Assembly: GCA_037176905.1 (NCBI GenBank)
Contig: JBBBWG010031554.1
Coordinates: 1-44,759 of the forward strand
Length of the DNA: 44,759 nt
Direction of reading: 5' to 3'
DNA from: Azolla pinnata
Taxonomy: Eukaryota > Streptophyta > Polypodiopsida > Salviniales > Salviniaceae
Positions 32,501-44,759 of this stretch are shown in pieces. How positions within the stretch are numbered: the stretch's first letter is position 1; the number at the start of each line of letters is the position of its first letter. Made by a program: the position numbers and the translations under genes. The notes under the pieces are model-generated. The model was given only the letters and a program-made list of their open reading frames with translations. It was not told the DNA's origin and searched no databases.

Positions 32501-35500
32501 CTTACAGCAAGCAGGAAAATTAACGGTGCCAAAGAGTGTGAAATCTGAGAGAAACATGAAATTAAAGCAGACAAGTTCGTTCAATGCTGCCATGTACTTA
32601 TCTCAATCTCTAGTTGACATGAATAATTGGGCTGCCTTAATCACAGCCTGGACCAAATGAGAAAAATGTGTATCCATGTAGCTGACCTGATGAGAACTCT
32701 ATGTTGCCACATGAAAAAAGATAGGTTGGGCTGGCCCTGATTAGTTGAATATCCAATTTAATGATCAGAAGCCATTGTATTCTGATCTGTTTTCTTTGTG
32801 CTCAAATTTTGAAGTTTATACTGGCATGGAAGCAGAGAAGCTCTTGCATGAGATTTCCGGCATCTAATTCGTATTTACTGCATTTGCTATCTTTACTAGT
32901 TTACAGATCCATAGAACAAAGAGTGCCAGAGAGTGTGCGCACTTGCCTGACCCCATGTTCCTCAAAAGTATTCAGACAGATAAGGGCCGCTACATCCACC
33001 ACCAAGGGTGCTTCCCTACCTTTGAACATCATTTCATTTTCCTTTTAAGGCAGAACTTTCAAGCTATATGTGTTGTCCTTAAACTTGTAGGTCCTTTAGT
33101 AATTTATAATTCATTGTACTTTGTTTCGCGTTCTCAAAGAAGAGAAAACATTTTCAAATATACTCTCTGATTTGATTTCCATGACCACTTTAACTTTTTT
33201 AAGAACATCAACATGACTCTTATTTTCTTTTGCTTTAAATGGATGAGGCGCTGTTTCTCCATTGCCTTGAAACTCCGAAACAGCTTCACCAGCATTTCAG
33301 AAATTTCATTTGAACTAATTTTTATGGATTAACTACAAGAGCATGAGATGTGAAAGCAAATAGATAAGTTCTAAAGAAAGATGCTCTCTTATTGACAATT
33401 GTGAACATAAAACAAAACAGAATCTGATTTTTTCAAACATTCAAATAAAAGTCTCTTACATAATCAGCAAAAAACTCACACATATAACAATCTGAGATCC
33501 ACAAATCATAATCTGAATCTTACAAGGAAACTGACAACTATGACAACTTTACTTGAAACCTCATACCTAGTAAGTCTATTGCAGTAATGACAGCTTGTCT
33601 TGCAGTGGCCGTTCGGACATCTAATAGACCAGAGAGCATATTTGTGCCCTACAAAGTTAGTGAGGGATTGATTTAAAAAAGCAGAAGTACATGTCACATT
33701 CTTACAAACAAAAAGAGTAAAAAAACATAAATTAAATTATAAACATATTATACTGCAGAAATAGCAGCTTGCAGAGATAATATAAAGAGTTATACCACCA
33801 GTGCATCAATCCTTGCTTCTATAACAGATGGAGGTGCATAAGATGCTGCATATCCATACATCAAAGCTAAAGCTGCATAGACATCATCAACAGCAATCTT
33901 GTTTTTTTGGTCTGTAAAAATTGAGAAAAACCTGTATGCATACACAAATATACAGATGTTAATCTTAATCTTCTGCATCAGAAAACAATATCAAAGGAAC
34001 TGGAGCATGACCAAAATGGTAATTTACATGAATGACAACACCAACAATAAATCTGATGAATAAATGCAAATAAACCTACATGCATTCAATTATGAATTTA
34101 TTGTTATGTATGTTGAGTATAGATGGGAAGCCAAGGCAAAGCCAATAACTAAATTGATAAGCCATAATCATCATCAAAACAGCCATATACTCAGCAGATT
34201 ATTTAGACTGTTTAAGGTAAGGATGTTTATTGCAACATTAAATCCCATGGGCTGAGTCCCGTACGAAAACCAAAACATTATAGCACTAGCAATTACTATA
34301 CATAGTAATCTGGTGGTCAAACAATGACTTTCAAAAAACTCAGGAGTCAGCCACAACAACTGTACCTTTGAAACGTATTTCGACTCTGGCTCTCAAGTAT
34401 CCGTTTCAGTTTTTCCAGAACAGTATCGAGGTGGGCTGCTGCTACCTTTAAGAAAAATTGAACTCTTACATGCTGAGATGTTTTTCAATCTACTCAGACT
34501 ACACATTATAAGAAACAAAATTTGATATACCAATCCAAATCCCATGGCCAGTCCCAGTCTGTTTGAGACATTACTCACGACTGCCTTCTTAAACATAACT
34601 TCCAGCTTTTCTCGAACATAAAAACGATTATCAACTCTTTGCAGCAATAAACCAAGGCATCTGCAACATTTTGCATGTCAAATATAAACAGTGCTGTATG
34701 ACAATGCCTGGGTAACTAAAGCGAGAAAATAAGGCAGGATTCTTGAAGTAAATTCAAGTTACTTTTCTGACCTGTGTAACAATGCACAGTGAGCATGATC
34801 ATCAATATAAAGATCATACTGGTCCGAAAATGAATTACCAAGAGACAAGGTCCATTCTGTGCTTTGACTAACATCTAGTGATTCTGCAAGCAACTGGAAC
34901 ACACATACAAACAGTTGATATACGTTTTAAGGTGCAAGATATAAAGTATAAAGTCTTTTACATAGCTATTTTAGGGAAGGGTTTACATGTATTATCATGT
35001 CATCCCATGTTGATTGTTGCCATGACTCAGCTTTGAGATCCTCTGGATCATTGACATATGTTTTCAGCTTAGGAACCTAGAGCTTTCAAAAGGACAGTAA
35101 TTGAATGAGAAGCTGGCATGGGAGCCACACTCAAAACCTCTCGTTCTCTCTCTCTCATTTCCATCCTGCAGCACTTAAAATGTTAGAGATTTTTTTTAAA
35201 TCAAAAGATTCAGACAATCTAAGCGCAGAATGTTTGGTTATTAGATGTCTGCACCATTTCAGAACTTGTGTAATTCTAGTTTGAGACATGAAAACACTTG
35301 AAATATTTTGTCATTTTGTTTTCATCGAAATTTTGGCCTCTCAAAATATGTCAATATAACCTACTATATTTTTCTCTCTAATCAACAAAGAGCCATCATA
35401 AATTTCTATAGGCCACGGAAATCAAAAGAGGTTATCTCAATAGGCCACTACCAGCTCGAGCACAGCCCCCTCACCTTGCCATTGACAAATTAAGGCCATT

Positions 35501-38500
35501 ATCAAGAGCAACCAAAGCCATTGCCTTCATTTCTGAGATCTCTCCACCCCCAAGCAGCTCATGCCAGGTAAAAGCCTCACTCCATCTAAGCACAGGATCT
35601 CAGTCTATTAGATGTCAACAATATTTCAGAACTTATGTGTGGCTATAACTATTCTCATTTGAGTCATGAAAACATTTGCAGATGTATTCTCATATTTGTC
35701 TTGGAAGATTTTAAAGAGGCCAATAACTCTCTCATATTTGTACATAGGTGCATATAAACGTAATCATAAAAATAGAGACGTTCACAGGGCCTAGGCACCA
35801 CTCATATACGAGACAGCATGTGCTCAACTGTATATACAATCCTCGGTTCCCCTGCAAAACTAGATGCAAACATCCAATTCCTGAAACCACAACCTAAGTT
35901 CGTGGTTGTTTGATACACTGGTAGCCCCAGCTCGTCTGTACAGTGTACAAGTTTGTGGATCCAGGATTTTATATCTGACAGATTTGGAGTGAGCATAGTT
36001 TTGGTTAAAGATCACATTTGAAGATGTGTCAATTTGGATACTTAGAAGACATTACCACACACACGCCCCTAATGGGCATCCCTTTTTTCTCTCTCACACA
36101 CACATGCACATTTGAAGGAAGTAAAAAGAGAGTACAAAGACCAGGCAAAAGAGTAAAGGGAGAGAAAAAATTGAAGGTTCAACATAGTAATGTACAGATC
36201 TTCAAGACTAGTGTTGAAAATACATATACACATATATCTGTGTTTATCATACAGGAGCTAATCATAAACTCAATTGAACTTTATTTGTTACAAATTCTAG
36301 CTTAACTAAAACCAAAAAGTAGCATACTTAGTAAAAAAAAAAAAGAACCCTAAATGTACTACAATACAAATTATATATGCTTCTTAAAAGACAAAATAAA
36401 AGTAACCTTGATATGCAGTAACAAGAGCCCTTGAGAAAATATCCAAATTTTGTGGCGTGATCAGAACAGGTTGCCAAAGATTAAGAAATGGTTCCCACAA
36501 ACCATTTTATACATGGAAGTAAAAGCCTTTTAAGGACAGTTTATACTTATTTTAGGGGCAGACATAATATGCAATGATGGATATCGAAATGTGGACATAA
36601 AAAGCATCTCATAAATGCCATTTACTCTTTGCAAAATATTAAAATGAAAACCGAATAACAAAGGCATTTACTAGATATTTCCCTTATGCTATGTATTCAC
36701 TGCAAGTATTACCCTGGTAAAAATTTAATTAAATATTGGTGCCATGTAAGAGGTTACAAGTCATGCACATTGACAATTACTAGTAAGGCAAGTTTTCTAT
36801 TCATGAACTTTCCAGTCTAATCAGACTACAGCAGCTAGCATAAGATCAACTGCGTAAGCAAATAGTGCCAAGACAGGAAATGAAGACCAACATGGAATTT
36901 AACAAAATTCATAACATAGTTACACTGCAAACATACCTCATCCTCCCATAACAATGCTACTGATTTAGGAAACAGATCTCGTAAAGAATATAAGGCCTGC
37001 AAAATTACAGATGAAGTATCCATGACTACAGCATGATTTTTCATGTTGCTATTTGATTCTGTCACTAGATGTAGCACATGTGATCAAAATCCCATCTAGT
37101 AGAGAACACAGAGAAGAGTAACATACAAGCAGACCTTGTCAAAATATGGATAAAATTATAGTGTAGAACCACACCGTCAAAATTTGCAATGCAGGCTGTT
37201 GTCTTCCAAGAGGATTTTGGAGAAGAATTAATAAGCGTGCTAAAATTTCCTGTAAAAATTTTGGAACCAAATTGAATTCAGAAGATCAAATATCTCTACC
37301 TTTAACATTCCCTTGAATCTTAATGTCTACACATTGTACTGGCAATAAACAAACCTCAGGCTTAGGTATATCGTTTGGAAATAAAGGATAAATTTCTAAG
37401 CTGGATCCACCGCATGATTTTCGTCTAGCAATCTCAGTAATGCACCTACATATCTGTACAGAAAACCCAAAAACAAATAATAAACAAGTTTCCATCCAGA
37501 GTGCATATATCTTCAACTACACATTCAGAACACAATTCAATCTAGATTCTTCTACTACAATCTAGATTCAATCTACATTCAGAACACGATTCTTCTACTA
37601 CAATCTAGATTCAATTCATATTGTTATGCTGACATATCATTGAGTTAGCATTGCGGAAACAACCTTGCAAAGGTCAAAAACCTTCTACTACAAATTGAAT
37701 TCTAATTATATTGCTAACCTAACAACATTATTCATACCGTTGGGATAGCACCAGTGTAATCACATATGACAGTCAATTTCAGAAGATATGGCCAGAGAAC
37801 CACCTGCAACAACAAATGATATTAGTATCAAAGGGATTCTTTAACACATAATACTGTCCTTACCCAGATCAAAAAGTTTGAAAATACGAGCAAATTAAGG
37901 TGACAATTATACCAGAATTATTATTATTCAAAATGAAAATAGCACAAAACATAGAAAAACAAGTACCATCTTTAAAAGCCATTCATTTCTCTTAACATTA
38001 CTGTCAGACAACCCACAATCTCTAGTCATATTCTCAAGAAGAATATCTAAGAAAAATTCTCATAAATTGCTGATAATGTTAATACCCAACCAGGATAAAG
38101 GATTATGAGTTACACACCTCCATCTCTGGCATGGTTCCTGCAAGGAGAAGCATTGCTTTATCACACATAGTTCTTAATTCAAGCGGCGAAACTGTGCCCA
38201 TCTTAAGCTGGTAATAAAATTCTTGTTATAATAGGTACATCAACCCAATCCAAATATTAAAATTTTGAGCATTTTCGACCAAGACTAACCTCAGTCTTGA
38301 ATATATCACCAGATTTATTTACAATATCCTTCTTTGATGCTTCAGATTCTGTTTCATATTTTGTTGGATATTCACCTATCGCACATTGTCTAACAATAAA
38401 CTCCACAAAAACCTCCCCGGTACCTTTCTCCACCCACCCCCTTGATGACATTGACAATATTAACTGTGCCATAAAACTAATTAAAAACTAATTCCATTTG

Positions 38501-41500
38501 ATATGTATCATAAAATAATTTCTGCATAGATTAATTAAACCTGCACTAATGCCTTCTGAAGGAAAAAATCTTGCTCAGAGAGAGAATATTTTACTGCATC
38601 TAGAAGCTCAGAACGCCGATCATTCCAATCTTCACAAAAACTGAATAAATCATGTGCATGTGAAATGTTCTGCCATCCAATGAAGAAAACATCTAGCTTT
38701 GGAGAAAACATATTACCGAGGCAAAAGATGTTGAAGAACTGAGAATGCACCAAGGCGAATAGAATCATCTTTGCTACCTAATCTCTTTCAAAAACAAAAA
38801 TAATATAGTCACTGTAATAAGGACTGAGTTTTATAGCTGTAATTAGATAAATGTGTAATTTTGTAAAAAACCTTACAGAAATTAAATACGTGAATAATTC
38901 TTCACTGAAAGCACTCCCGATAGTCATGAAACATCGTAGCACCTCATTTGAATTCTGAAGTTTGACGTAAAAGACATAATTATTACTCATGACCCAAAAA
39001 ATAATGTGGCATAAAAGTTTGGAAAGTTGTATTATTTCAAAGAGGAATGAATTTTTCCAACAGATATGAATAAAGTACAGTTCGATGACATTCCAGAAAC
39101 AATTTCTCATGAAATTCATTGCCGCCTTTAGATATTTCTCTATTCCAATAGTTTTTCTCCATTTTGTGATGAAATAACCCAAGTCTCAATAATCCTTTAT
39201 AATTAATTGTTAGCAAATCAATGGATATGGAGGACAAACATATAAAACGCCACCAATGGCTTTTGCAAATTTTAAGCACGTCTTATTCATACAATGAAAA
39301 TAAGTGAAACGTAGCTCAGCAACAACAAAATTAACTATTAAATAAGAAAGATCACTATTTCTGTTTCTTAACCCTCATTCTATATATTAATACATGTTCA
39401 TTGCTTGATGCTAAAATATGAATAAAGACAGAAAGCTTACCCTCAGAACTATGCTACTTTTTAGGGAAACCGCCAGTTTTTGATAAGTTGAAGCCATTGG
39501 AAGCAAGGTATTCATAATAGCAGTTACACCCTGCAAAAGATGGCCTCATTTGACTGTAAACAATATGATACACTAATGTGTCTCTCACTAATAGAGTTGC
39601 ATTTCGAAACAGAAATAATGATGATGCAACAGAATAAAAGAAAGTTATGCTAGTCCAAGACTTACTTGAAAATCAAGAAGCATTGTGCCAACACTCGGCT
39701 TCAACACTGCATAAAGTAATGCATGAAGGCTTCGAGTTACTGGAAGTGGATTATCCCTCTCTTTCTTGTACCTGGAAACATAAATGGAAATACTTTAAGA
39801 ATTTGGGAAGAGAATATGATGATGTTGATGTAAGACACACTTACATGCCAAGAATAACAGGAAGCAATCGTGGCAATGCTATTTTCCGTTGCTGCTCACT
39901 AACAATCGGTACTAGCTCACCTAATGCTTCAATTGTTGCAAGACGAATCTATACCATCAAAACAACGTGCTAAATACAATCAAAACAAACACAAGTCGGA
40001 TGGTTTAAAAGAACAGTTGATCTTCTCCATTGAGCAACCTTCGGTTCACGTGCCATCACCCATGATCCTAGAAACAGCTCAAATGCAGAATGAAGGAATG
40101 CTCTGAAACACAAATGAAGCATATTAGGCCCCAATATAAACATACAAGTCGAATGTTTCCACATTTGTGTAAGAGCATTAATAACTTAAAATAAGAAACA
40201 ATACTCACATGGTATCAGCATCAAGACGGGGTGCTGACGGAAAGTCATCATAGTACTGTGATATTGCCCAGCACCATTCTTTAAATGCTAGTCTCAAAAT
40301 GGAAATAAACATTATCATTGTCCAAATAAACAGAAACACTTTGGAAGAAAAGGAAGAACAAAATATGATGGTTGCCAATCATAGGCATACCAGCTGCAAA
40401 AACCACCCGTTGACCATCCTTGACACATCCAAGGAGGGGCAGAACACGCGAGAAAACACCTTTTACTCGTGGTGTAAATAGAGTAGCTATGCTCAAAAAA
40501 ACAACTTTCTTTTAAACATCAATCATACAACTTAAAATAATATTTTAATACTTATATTAAGAAAATTCAGACTCCAGCACATTACCGAAAGCTCAACTCT
40601 TGCCTCACATTGGATATAATAACAGCAACAATGAATCAGCAACAGATGGATTTGAGAGAAAATCAAACTGGAAGCTAAACAGTTGGGTATGGCCAGTTTA
40701 CAATTCAGTTTAGGTTTCTAAATCTTCTGAGACTCAGCTTGTTCTGGTTTCATTTGGGACAGCAGCTTAACGGTTTGGTTTACCAAACTGGGAACCACAG
40801 TCTACATAATATGAAGGGCTTATCTAGCTTCTGCAGTAGTTTAAACAGTTTATAGACATTTCAATTTGCTTCAGCTACAACAGTTTAGGTTGAAATTCTA
40901 TGAACTGAAACAACCAAAGTGTAGCATGCATGGTCTTCATTAATTTAAATAATAGGCTAGCAATATCATACCTTCCGAAGATGCAAATTCAGCAAGTGTC
41001 TGAACTACAGCTGAAGCAGACACAACGCTTCCTGTCAGTTGGAGAAATATTTCCTCCATCATCTAAGAAAACAGATCATGTCAACAATATGTCCACACTA
41101 GATCCCTTATATTCAATGACAGAACACTTGTACCAGATCTGGATTCCGAGAACCTATTGCTACAAGGAGCCCAGATGCAGCCCTCTGCCAAATAATATTG
41201 ACATCCTGCTTGAAAGAAAGAAGTGTTATGTTGAGCACAAATTCGACTAAATCTTTCTATTTTACCATATACCAAGACATCATATAAGAGAAGTATCAAG
41301 CTTAGAAAAAGCACTTTGCAGGAGAACAGGGATTCCTTAACAGTTTTCAGGCATTGATAAAACTTACAGGCCTCGCTTGTTACAATGAATCGATTCTCAT
41401 ACAAATGCAAAACCAATGTCTTCTAGTGTATTTAAGATGAGTAAAATACTCTATGGGATTACATCCCATCGTTTTTAAACATGAAAAGCACCTTGGTACT

Positions 41501-44333
41501 CGTCATTTCCATCAATGCTAGCTTTGCTATTTTCCTCATCGCCCCAGCGTCTAAGTCTTGCTCCTCCATATCTCGTACCGTATGTGCCATTACACGGAAC
41601 ACACGAGCTTGATAGCTCGACTGTTGCCCAGCTCTCTAGAATTCCAGAAAACGAGATAGTTCAGAACGATGAAGGTAGTTGAGTGTGAGAATGTGATTAA
41701 ATGATAACTCTGATGTACCCTTCTTACTGTTCGAAGACTTGTAATACAACAATCCAAAACTGTTCTTGAATTCCTGCAATATCCTGATATCCTTAGTCAA
41801 TGAAATTAAGAGAAACTCATATGCTATCATCAAAGTTTTACTGTGGATCTAATCTACATGCCTAAATGATTATCTCATCAGAATCTTAACACTCTTACTT
41901 CTCCACTGTTGTAAACTTAAGTGAAATTCAGTGGGATTTCTACCAATTATACACATTTGCAGATTTCACTGGATTCTAATAGAACTTTTCTCAGAACTTG
42001 GACACTTCCACACACATATAAACTCTGATGTTCTGGAGCCACCTAAATGCAGTTACGGGGTGGTTACTCAAATCTACAGACCATTGGGCACACACATATA
42101 AACTCTGATGTTCTGGAGCCACCTAAATGCAGTTACGGGGTGGTTACTCAAATCTACAGACCATTGGGCACACACCATAAACATGTACTCGTTTTCTTCT
42201 CCACATGGGAGTCGATGTTAATATGGCAAGACTCGTTTTTTTAATTATTACTCCCCCAGAAAATGCAATTCATCCTCGCATTTATACACAATGATAACTT
42301 TCTATACTCGCTCGACCGACCACATGCAATCCTGGGACCTGTCAACCATAGCATTGCACTTTGCCAAATACATAAACATCATGTTGCGAGAAACCAGGTA
42401 ATAATAAAAATGAGATAGCTAGATGTAATGTGATAAATACTAATAGCAACTACTAGTGATATCTATACGTGCAATGTTAAGATGCATCATTGAGCAGATC
42501 CATAGATAATCACATCAGTTCGCTGGTTTATGACCAGAGGTGTTTGGACTTGTTTTTACTAGAGATCCTTAAAATTCGCTAGCAATTGTGATCCTTTTGA
42601 TATATAATATCAAGAATGAGAAGTGTGTGAACCAGATTTTAATGTCAGCTTTTCAATGTCTCCTGTTAGTCATTTATCCTTTCCATCTTCCGTAGATAAT
42701 TTCAAGATGTTTCTTGGACTTGTTGTTGAGAGACCTGATAGGAAACAAAATGTCAGCTTTTGATGTCTCTTGTTTGCCATTTATCCTTTTCATGTTCCGT
42801 AGATAAAAATATTTTACTTCATTTTCTCTTTCAAGCTCCTCCATTAACCAGACCAGTTGGTCTGTACAGAGATGTCAAAATGTTTCTTTGATTTGGTGTT
42901 GAGGGACCTGATATGAATCATAATCAACAAGCCATTGAACGATATTATGTGACTGATCAATTTGCTTGCTTTACACTAGATCGTCGGATGGAACACCATA
43001 ACTGCATCAAAGGATTCATAGGATTATTGCTCAGAAAGCATGGTCTCCCAAACAGATCATTGTTTGTTGCCATTCAACATCTCTGAGTAGATGAGAGCAT
43101 CATGGGCCGCAATATACCCATGGTCCCCTAGTTATATATTTGTTAAGAAAAATGCCCCCTATTAATCATCCACGATCTCTATATCATTGCATGTTGATTG
43201 AAGCTTTTGCCGTAGCCATTGATGAATCCGGTACAATTTCAAATTCCTATATTTGATCATACATTCATAAATGTAATTTTTGGTACCAGTGTAAGGCCTT
43301 TCATCATATACAGACGTTCATATGCATTACATTTGTATTGATCTCTCAGTATTCTGGATGCATAAAGCGTCCTGAAATTAACAAAAGAAAGGGAAGCAAC
43401 TCTTTGAAAACTCAAATGGACCCACAGCATCTGGAATGAAAATGGTATTTCCAATTCAGAGAGCTCTCTATCTATTGTTCACAAAGAATTTCAAACTTCA
43501 AAACCGCCAATAAATTAAGAACTAGAAAAGAAATCACGTGTTTGAATTCGAAAATAGATTGCATGCAGATTCACAATCGTTCATCAAACATGCTGACCCA
43601 TCACAAACTATTTTCTTTATTCATATGAACCGCAAAAGGAAATAGAAATAAATAGCTCCGCTTCAAATAAAAAGAAACTATTCGATTAATAAGAATCCAT
43701 CCTTCCCATGGACCCTCTTTCATGAATCACGATTCATTTTGGATTCCTATCTGACCTTGTAAATACCAAAAGAAATGAGAGAGTGAGGGAGAGAAGGATG
43801 TACCATCGTGCGTTGTCCTGCAAAGCTGAGGAAGCCGCATCTCGAACTTCTGCAGAATCATCGGCTAAAGCTCCGACTAAAACACGAATGACACCTGTTG
43901 CAACAACTCAACAGACTTGAGCAGTTGCAGTGTGAATCAAAATAAGAGTGCAGGGAGGGAGAAGAAAATGCAGAATGAAATTAGGAACAGCAGCATATAA
44001 ATCTGATAGCCCCGGGATGTATCGGTACAATTGGGAAAGATGCAGCAGGAGGGTGTTGGGGGAGGGGGGGGGGGGGGGGGGTTTGAAAATTGACAGAAAA
44101 GAATCGAATTGCAGAAGGCAAACGGATTGTCGTTGCAAAATGGAACATTTATGCGCGGAAAGAAGAAATGCAGATAGAGAGATGATGGAGAGAAACAAAG
44201 AAACGGGGAAGGGGCGGAAAGAATCAAGATACGAGGGAAGACTTAGAGAAAAGAACGAAAGAAAGAAAGATAGCGAGATGTGCTAACCAGTGCGTGGGGA
44301 AGCGGGGGTTGCAGATCCCGACGGAGCAGCCAT
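26542..44333 (-). CDS. SGR6: HEAT-repeat protein SHOOT GRAVITROPISM 6 orthologue (MROH1-like), 51 exons
   Basis: In Arabidopsis SGR6 is a HEAT-repeat protein linked to vacuolar-membrane dynamics in gravity-sensing shoot cells; animal MROH1 is related. Matching stretches here include [45 protein letters not shown] and [21 protein letters not shown] exons, 5' to 3': 44288-44333, 43804-43894, 41728-41773, 41492-41635, 41134-41205, 40972-41062, 40391-40486, 40209-40287, 40039-40102, 39845-39948, 39666-39771, 39441-39530, 38877-38954, 38717-38784, 38541-38640, 38290-38487, 38118-38207, 37738-37803, 37355-37453, 37175-37249, 36937-36996, 34987-35076, 34772-34893, 34531-34660, 34366-34445, 33796-33931, 33567-33648, 32156-32289, 31984-32064, 31783-31883, 31440-31663, 31229-31347, 30995-31123, 30851-30925, 30630-30762, 30170-30242, 29952-30080, 29698-29879, 29508-29624, 29375-29435, 29180-29278, 29013-29113, 28439-28541, 28240-28353, 28086-28160, 27684-27779, 27535-27606, 27299-27384, 27129-27222, 26822-26929, 26542-26643. 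All phases agree except exon 35, which lacks one base. The total is 5111 nt; 1703 residues if that base were present. The 46-nt exon 3 ([11 protein letters not shown]) is the weakest call; it is diverged but restores phase exactly. Confidence 0.93.
29373..29375 (-). other. Non-canonical GC splice donor of SGR6 exon 40
   Basis: Exon 40 ends AAGAAG|GCAAGG. No GT donor nearby keeps phase, and the next exon ([15 protein letters not shown]) follows in frame only with this cut. AG|GCAAG is the usual context of GC-AG introns. Confidence 0.8.
30630..30762 (-). other. SGR6 exon 35 with a one-base deletion
   Basis: The exon starts [15 protein letters not shown] and exits one base out of phase. At the CCC run (30660-30662 on the plus strand) the minus frame reads SRAKTLEKQ instead of the family-like [12 protein letters not shown], which needs one more G. 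Exon 36 is open only in the phase expected without the deletion; as given, a TAA appears early in exon 36. A homopolymer sequencing error or a true null mutation are both possible. Confidence 0.85.
32290..33566 (-). other. Long SGR6 intron 27 (1.28 kb)
   Basis: No missing exon is needed, since exons 27 and 28 join in phase (G|GC). I see no transposon domain; short plus-strand frames look random. Confidence 0.6.
35077..36936 (-). other. Long SGR6 intron 21 (1.86 kb) with a diverged direct repeat
   Basis: Exons 21 and 22 join in phase 0. Inside, a block with CTAAGC(A/G)CAG, TATTAGATGTC, ATTTCAGAACTT and GA(G/C)ATGAAAACA occurs near 35218-35305 and again near 35586-35680. Nothing coding is visible. 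Confidence 0.6.
42009..42175. repeat. Exact 80-bp tandem duplication
   Basis: 42009-42088 and 42089-42168 appear identical (CACACACATATAAACTCTGA at the start), followed by seven more matching bases. Perfect identity implies a recent duplication or an assembly artefact. Confidence 0.95.
42641..42915. repeat. Diverged nested duplications in SGR6 intron 2
   Basis: The block AATGTCAGCTTTT to TTCCGTAGATAA occurs at 42641 and 42749. A second block (ATGTTTCTT-GA-TTG-TGTTGAG-GACCTGATA) occurs near 42706 and 42878. Confidence 0.75.
44064..44081. repeat. 18-base G run in SGR6 intron 1
   Basis: An uninterrupted G run on the plus strand (C on the gene strand), preceded by GGGTGTTGGGGGA. The length is error-prone in assemblies, and the region could form a G-quadruplex. 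Confidence 0.9.
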
Positions 44334-44560
44334 GGCGAGGGAAAGAAGCAGAAGCAGGAGCAGGAGCAGGATCAGGAGCAGCAGCGAGAGCAGCAGCGAG
44401 CATCCCGACGAGGAAGGAAAGAAGAAATGAAGGAAGGAATTGCAGAATTTTTTCGGCTTTCCAAATTGTGATGATTCTAACAAGTCCAAAGTCTACGAAA
44501 CAAAAAAAATGGGTACTTTCTTCCTTCAAAATCTTCCGGATCTGGAATTCGGAATCAGTT
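44334..44560 (-). promoter_or_regulatory. Presumed SGR6 5' UTR and proximal promoter
   Basis: On the gene strand the bases just before the ATG are CT-rich, built on CTGCTC and TTCC repeats, typical of plant 5' UTRs. No clear TATA box was found and the transcription start was not fixed. Confidence 0.4.
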
Positions 44561-44577
44561 TGCATTCCGATCCGAAT

Positions 44578-44759
44578 CGATCGAATCGATCGAAATACTC
44601 GAATTCATCGGAAAAAACAAGAATCGAATCGATCGAAAAGCTCGAATTCATGGAAAGAACAGGAATCGAATCGATCGAAAAACTCGGAATTCATCGAAAG
44701 AACAAGAATCGAATCGATCGAAAAGCTCGAATTCATCGAAAGAACAAGAATCGAATCGA
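44578..44759. repeat. Tandem array of 42-43 bp units upstream of SGR6
   Basis: Units start with GAATCGAATCGATCGAAA at 44621, 44663, 44706 and 44748, with a more diverged one before 44621. Each contains CTCGAATTCAT and GAAAGAACA. ATCGAT and GAATTC palindromes recur. The array runs off the window end. Confidence 0.93.

Larger units (their letters stand above)
41774..43803 (-). other. Longest SGR6 intron (intron 2, 2.03 kb)
   Basis: It separates exon 2 (43804-43894) from the 46-nt exon 3. It holds an exact 80-bp tandem repeat (42009-42168) and a nested set of diverged duplications (42641-42915). No coding feature was found. Confidence 0.7.

Noticed and set aside
38778..39182. 134-codon minus-strand open frame
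   Set aside because: Only 38877-38954 inside it is an SGR6 exon; the rest reads through introns and lacks similarity.
1..44759. tRNA, rRNA or CRISPR arrays
   Set aside because: No cloverleaf consensus, rRNA motif or regularly spaced identical repeats with unique spacers was seen; the direct repeats present are tandem.

Overview
The window is nuclear DNA of a flowering plant. The main evidence is a 51-exon plant gene with short GT-AG introns, Ty1/copia retrotransposon remains, long AT-rich non-coding tracts, many microsatellites and a 100-N assembly gap. Several genes have very GC- and Ala-rich coding sequence (120-866, 3647-4084, 10850-11650) beside AT-rich flanks. That contrast suits a monocot, but the species cannot be fixed from the sequence.

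Layout. 1-5.4 kb: two paralogous genes for small membrane proteins of unknown function, both on the minus strand, one intronless (120-866) and one with a single intron (3647-5420). 5.8-7.3 kb: the 3' half of a decayed copia element, minus strand. 7.3-14.4 kb: AT-rich DNA with small tandem duplications and microsatellites, plus one GC-rich plus-strand gene for an unknown multi-pass membrane protein (10468-11652). 14.4-17.9 kb: the 5' half of a copia element of the same family, plus strand. 17.9-26.5 kb: gene-poor DNA with a cluster of imperfect palindromes (19.8-20.15 kb), a broken ParB-like gene with an internal 329-bp duplication (20.3-22.2 kb), a 22-bp satellite containing the gap, coding-like debris and a GDSL-esterase fragment. 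26.5-44.3 kb: one large minus-strand gene for a HEAT-repeat protein, the orthologue of SHOOT GRAVITROPISM 6 (MROH1-like). I could follow all 51 coding exons; they total 5111 nt, one base short of an open 1703-residue frame. 44.58 kb to the end: a tandem array of about 42-bp units upstream of that gene.

The most notable observations are these. (1) The two copia halves are complementary, have lone LTRs at their outer ends, share a 5-bp flanking CAAAT and break at about the same point in the reverse transcriptase, so they look like one old element split by an inversion of about 10.5 kb. (2) A degenerate ParB/sulfiredoxin-like gene sits beside a cluster of palindromes. (3) The SGR6 gene is well preserved but has a single-base frameshift in exon 35 and a GC splice donor in exon 40. 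(4) Two adjacent membrane-protein paralogues differ by one intron. (5) The 10.5-kb gene has an in-frame stop followed by 56 more coding-like codons.

The genes show no sign of working as a pathway. All exon boundaries, family calls and identities were read by eye, without database searches.
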